From an uncultured Bacillota bacterium (GTDB lineage Bacteria; Bacillota_I; Bacilli_A; RFN20; CAG-631): a stretch of DNA of 7,114 nucleotides. The stretch's first letter is position 1. Each line of letters starts with the position of its first letter. The notes below the pieces were generated by a model. The model did no database searches. It was not told the DNA's origin and was given only the letters and a program-made list of their open reading frames with translations. Of the stretch, positions 5,796 through 7,114 are shown one piece after another. A program made the position numbers and the translations under genes. The DNA lies in the NCBI GenBank assembly GCA_905197115.1, contig CAJJXN010000073.1:1-7114 (forward strand). Reading direction: 5' to 3'.

Positions 5796-5885
5796 TTTGC
5801 CCACAATTTTTAAGCATAGCAATACAAAATACTGCGATTTATATCTCCTCAACCCCCTTAAAACTGGTAGCAAATTGGGTCCAAA
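5796..5885 (+). ncRNA. Candidate structured RNA upstream of the AbiF-like gene
   Basis: This 90-base stretch has about 37% G+C by count, against about 16% in the 55 bases on each side, a typical sign of structured RNA in AT-rich genomes. Its ends pair as a long imperfect helix: TTTG (5796-5799) with CAAA (5882-5885), CC (5801-5802) with GG (5878-5879), and CAATTT (5804-5809) with AAATTG (5872-5877). Stacked inside is TTTTAAG (5808-5814) with CTTAAAA (5857-5863), sharing two bases with the outer helix. It leaves the 3' bulge CTGGTAGC (5864-5871) and a large inner part with a weak AGCA...TGCG hairpin and a C-rich strand (5845-5857). AbiF genes are known to be accompanied by conserved RNAs (the abiF RNA motif). 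I cannot recall that motif well enough to confirm a match, so family membership is inferred from position and folding. Exact ends and strand are uncertain. Confidence 0.4.
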
Positions 5886-5981
5886 ATTACAAGAAAAAGA
5901 AGATGAATTTACTAAAGAATACAAAAAAATATTTATAAGAATACAAACAAAAAACGTGGACTTCCTAAAAAAATATAATAT

Positions 5982-6004
5982 AAAAATGAATTGCTTCCAT
6001 TTTT
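5982..6004 (+). terminator. Weak hairpin, possible end of the candidate RNA
   Basis: AAAAATG (5982-5988) pairs with CATTTTT (5998-6004), extended inward by AA/TT past one bulged C to a TTGC loop. The A-rich and T-rich arms could act as a poor terminator that lets some transcripts through to the Abi gene. The stem has only one G-C pair, so this is a weak call. Confidence 0.2.
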
Positions 6005-6121
6005 GAAAAAACTAAAATTAAAGAAAAAATGAAACAAATAATACGAGTGATATTGAATGGAGATTTTGAATGAAAAAATATATCAAAACAACTAATAAAA
6101 ATAGCATGCAAAATACAATGA

Positions 6122-6138
6122 GGGAGGGATAATGCATG
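6122..6138 (+). promoter_or_regulatory. Ribosome site that sets the Abi start
   Basis: GGGAGGG (6122-6128) lies 7 bases before the ATG at 6136-6138, the right spacing. A second ATG at 6132-6134 is only three bases away and opens a four-codon frame (M-H-V-I-stop) that overlaps the true start. The ATG at 6136 begins the family's typical MSYKTIDGLMRHLR, which settles the choice. Confidence 0.75.
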
Positions 6139-7114
6139 TCATATAAAACAATAGATGGATTAATGCGCCATTTACGTAATAACAATATATCAATATCAGG
6201 AAGTAAAGAAAAAAGACAGCTCATGAACACTGGTTATTTTCATGGTTATAAAGGATATCGTTCCTTTAATAACTCCAATAAGAAATTACCATTTAAATCG
6301 TATTCCGAAGTAAATGCAACTATTCAATATGATTCGAAGTTGAAATCATTATTGTATAGTAAGATTATGTTTATTGAAACTGCCGTAAAAAATGTTGCTC
6401 TTGAAAGTATTTTAATAAATTCAAAATCCGAAAATATTCAAAATATGTACAAAAATGTTATTAGCGGATATAATAATGCACCTTTAGAAAGTACAAAAGA
6501 AGAAAAAAAGCATTATCAGCAAGCAAAACTTAATCTTCAAAATTCTATTCAAAATAGTTTATCAAAAGCATATAGAAATGAAAACCCAAAAATAACTCAT
6601 TATTATGATAATGTTGAGCATACTGATATTCCCATTTGGGCCCTGTTCGAAATAATGACCTTGGGTGATTTTGGTTACCTTCTATCTTGTCTAACTTTTG
6701 ATGTGAGAAATGACTTTTCTAAGCGTCTAGGTCTAGATGATATATCAGTTGATAGTAACCGACAACTAATCTATAAATACATTTATACACTCAAAGATTT
6801 AAGAAATGCGGTTGCACACAATTCTGTCGTTTTTGATACTCGCTTTAAAAATATCAATCCAACTAAATCAATGAAACTTTATTTAAAAAACAAAATTGGA
6901 GTACCTTATATTAATTTTAAAACCATTGGGGATTATATTATTTTGATTTGTCATTATCTTAAACTTTTAAGAGTGTCAAAAAATGAAATAAAATTATTTA
7001 TACGAGAATTTGAAAAAATAACAATAGATTACCAAAATTCTGTTAATTTCAATGTATCTTCAATTGTTATTCATCCAGATACATTCTCTAGAATGGAAAT
7101 TTTAAAAAAATATA
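6136..7114 (+). CDS. Abi_2/AbiF-like abortive-infection HEPN protein (3' end cut by window)
   Basis: This is a phage-defence protein of the Abi_2 (AbiD/AbiF, COG4823) family, whose members stop growth or kill the host when a phage infects. The 326 visible residues open with MSYKTIDGLMRHLR, followed by GYFHGYKGYRSF (33-44), FIETAVKN (79-86), IPIWALFEIMTLGDFGYLLS (165-184) and DLRNAVAHNSVVFDTRF (221-237). RNAVAH (R223, H228) is the R-x4-H motif of HEPN ribonucleases, so RNA cleavage is the likely activity. There are no membrane segments. Family members I recall are about 320-350 residues, so only a few residues should be missing. It faces away from the housekeeping genes and has its own promoter candidate, which suggests an acquired cassette. 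Recent work treats AbiF as a toxin held in check by a non-coding RNA and related to the ancestor of Cas13. Whether that applies here depends on the upstream RNA candidate. Confidence 0.9.
   Translation, partial: MSYKTIDGLMRHLRNNNISISGSKEKRQLMNTGYFHGYKGYRSFNNSNKKLPFKSYSEVNATIQYDSKLKSLLYSKIMFIETAVKNVALESILINSKSENIQNMYKNVISGYNNAPLESTKEEKKHYQQAKLNLQNSIQNSLSKAYRNENPKITHYYDNVEHTDIPIWALFEIMTLGDFGYLLSCLTFDVRNDFSKRLGLDDISVDSNRQLIYKYIYTLKDLRNAVAHNSVVFDTRFKNINPTKSMKLYLKNKIGVPYINFKTIGDYIILICHYLKLLRVSKNEIKLFIREFEKITIDYQNSVNFNVSSIVIHPDTFSRMEILKKY

Larger units (their letters stand above)
5481..6135. other. Gene-free AT-rich interval between cwlD and the Abi gene
   Basis: No convincing protein gene is seen on either strand in these 655 bases. 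The interval holds a plus-strand promoter candidate (5676-5704), dyad repeats around it, a small hairpin (5727-5744), a G+C island that folds as RNA (5796-5885), a weak hairpin (5982-6004) and the ribosome site of the Abi gene. Bases 5481-5675 contain only scattered AT-rich inverted repeats, such as CGATAAAAT/ATTTTATTG (5540-5548 and 5564-5572). An open frame from a TTG at 5797 to 6006 has no ribosome site, resembles nothing I know, and overlaps the folded island. Confidence 0.6.

Noticed and set aside
5797..6006. Plus-strand open frame of 69 codons starting with TTG before the Abi gene
   Set aside because: It has no ribosome site and no recognisable family, its lysine-rich tail reflects A-rich DNA, and its first 30 codons coincide with the folded G+C island, which explains the less AT-rich codons there.
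6066..6098. TTGAAT...TAATAA as a second promoter directly before the Abi gene
   Set aside because: The spacing is about 21 bases, and at the proper 17-base spacing there is no -10-like sequence.
5453..6135. CRISPR array or tandem antitoxin repeats before the Abi gene
   Set aside because: No regularly spaced direct repeats are present; the structure seen is inverted, not tandem.
6018..6230. Minus-strand open frame of about 70 codons with a hydrophobic product
   Set aside because: It overlaps the start of the Abi gene on the other strand. A leucine/phenylalanine-rich product is what the complement of A-rich DNA gives, and no ribosome site is seen.

Overview
The window comes from a low-G+C (roughly 30% by eye) member of the Bacillota. 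TGA is a normal stop (it ends atpF and the sua5-rpiB fusion) and tryptophan is TGG, so this is genetic code 11, not the Mycoplasma code. A CwlD-type peptidoglycan amidase implies a cell wall, and a sigma-E-like promoter in front of it hints at a spore-forming lineage. The closest fit I can infer is an Erysipelotrichia/Turicibacter-like or related low-GC firmicute. This is an inference, not an identification.

Layout. (1) Bases 1-4236, minus strand: the head of the F-type ATP synthase operon in the order atpI-atpB-atpE-atpF-atpH-atpA, with atpA cut by the window edge. It is preceded by one reading frame that fuses a Sua5/YrdC tRNA-threonylcarbamoylation enzyme to ribose-5-phosphate isomerase B. 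The genes overlap or nearly touch, and a good sigma-A promoter lies just upstream of the fusion. (2) Bases 4245-5443, minus strand: cwlD, then a small unrecognised membrane-anchored protein, with the sigma-E-like promoter upstream of cwlD. An intrinsic terminator on the same strand lies just upstream of that promoter. (3) Bases 5481-6135: about 650 bases without a convincing protein gene. It holds a plus-strand promoter candidate, several inverted repeats, and a 90-base island of higher G+C (about 37% against 16% on either side) whose arms fold into a long imperfect helix. I read the island as a candidate structured RNA. (4) Bases 6136-7114, plus strand: an Abi_2/AbiF-like abortive-infection protein with a HEPN RNase motif (RNAVAH), running off the window.

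How it works together. The minus-strand block is housekeeping: ion-coupled ATP synthesis, whose c subunit carries a two-carboxylate, sodium-type ion site, plus a bifunctional Sua5-RpiB protein that may also be made as separate RpiB from an internal ribosome binding site. The plus-strand block looks like an acquired defence cassette: a HEPN toxin-like protein with a candidate upstream RNA. The most interesting items are the candidate AbiF RNA-protein pair, the Sua5-RpiB fusion with a retained internal Shine-Dalgarno site, and the two-carboxylate c subunit.
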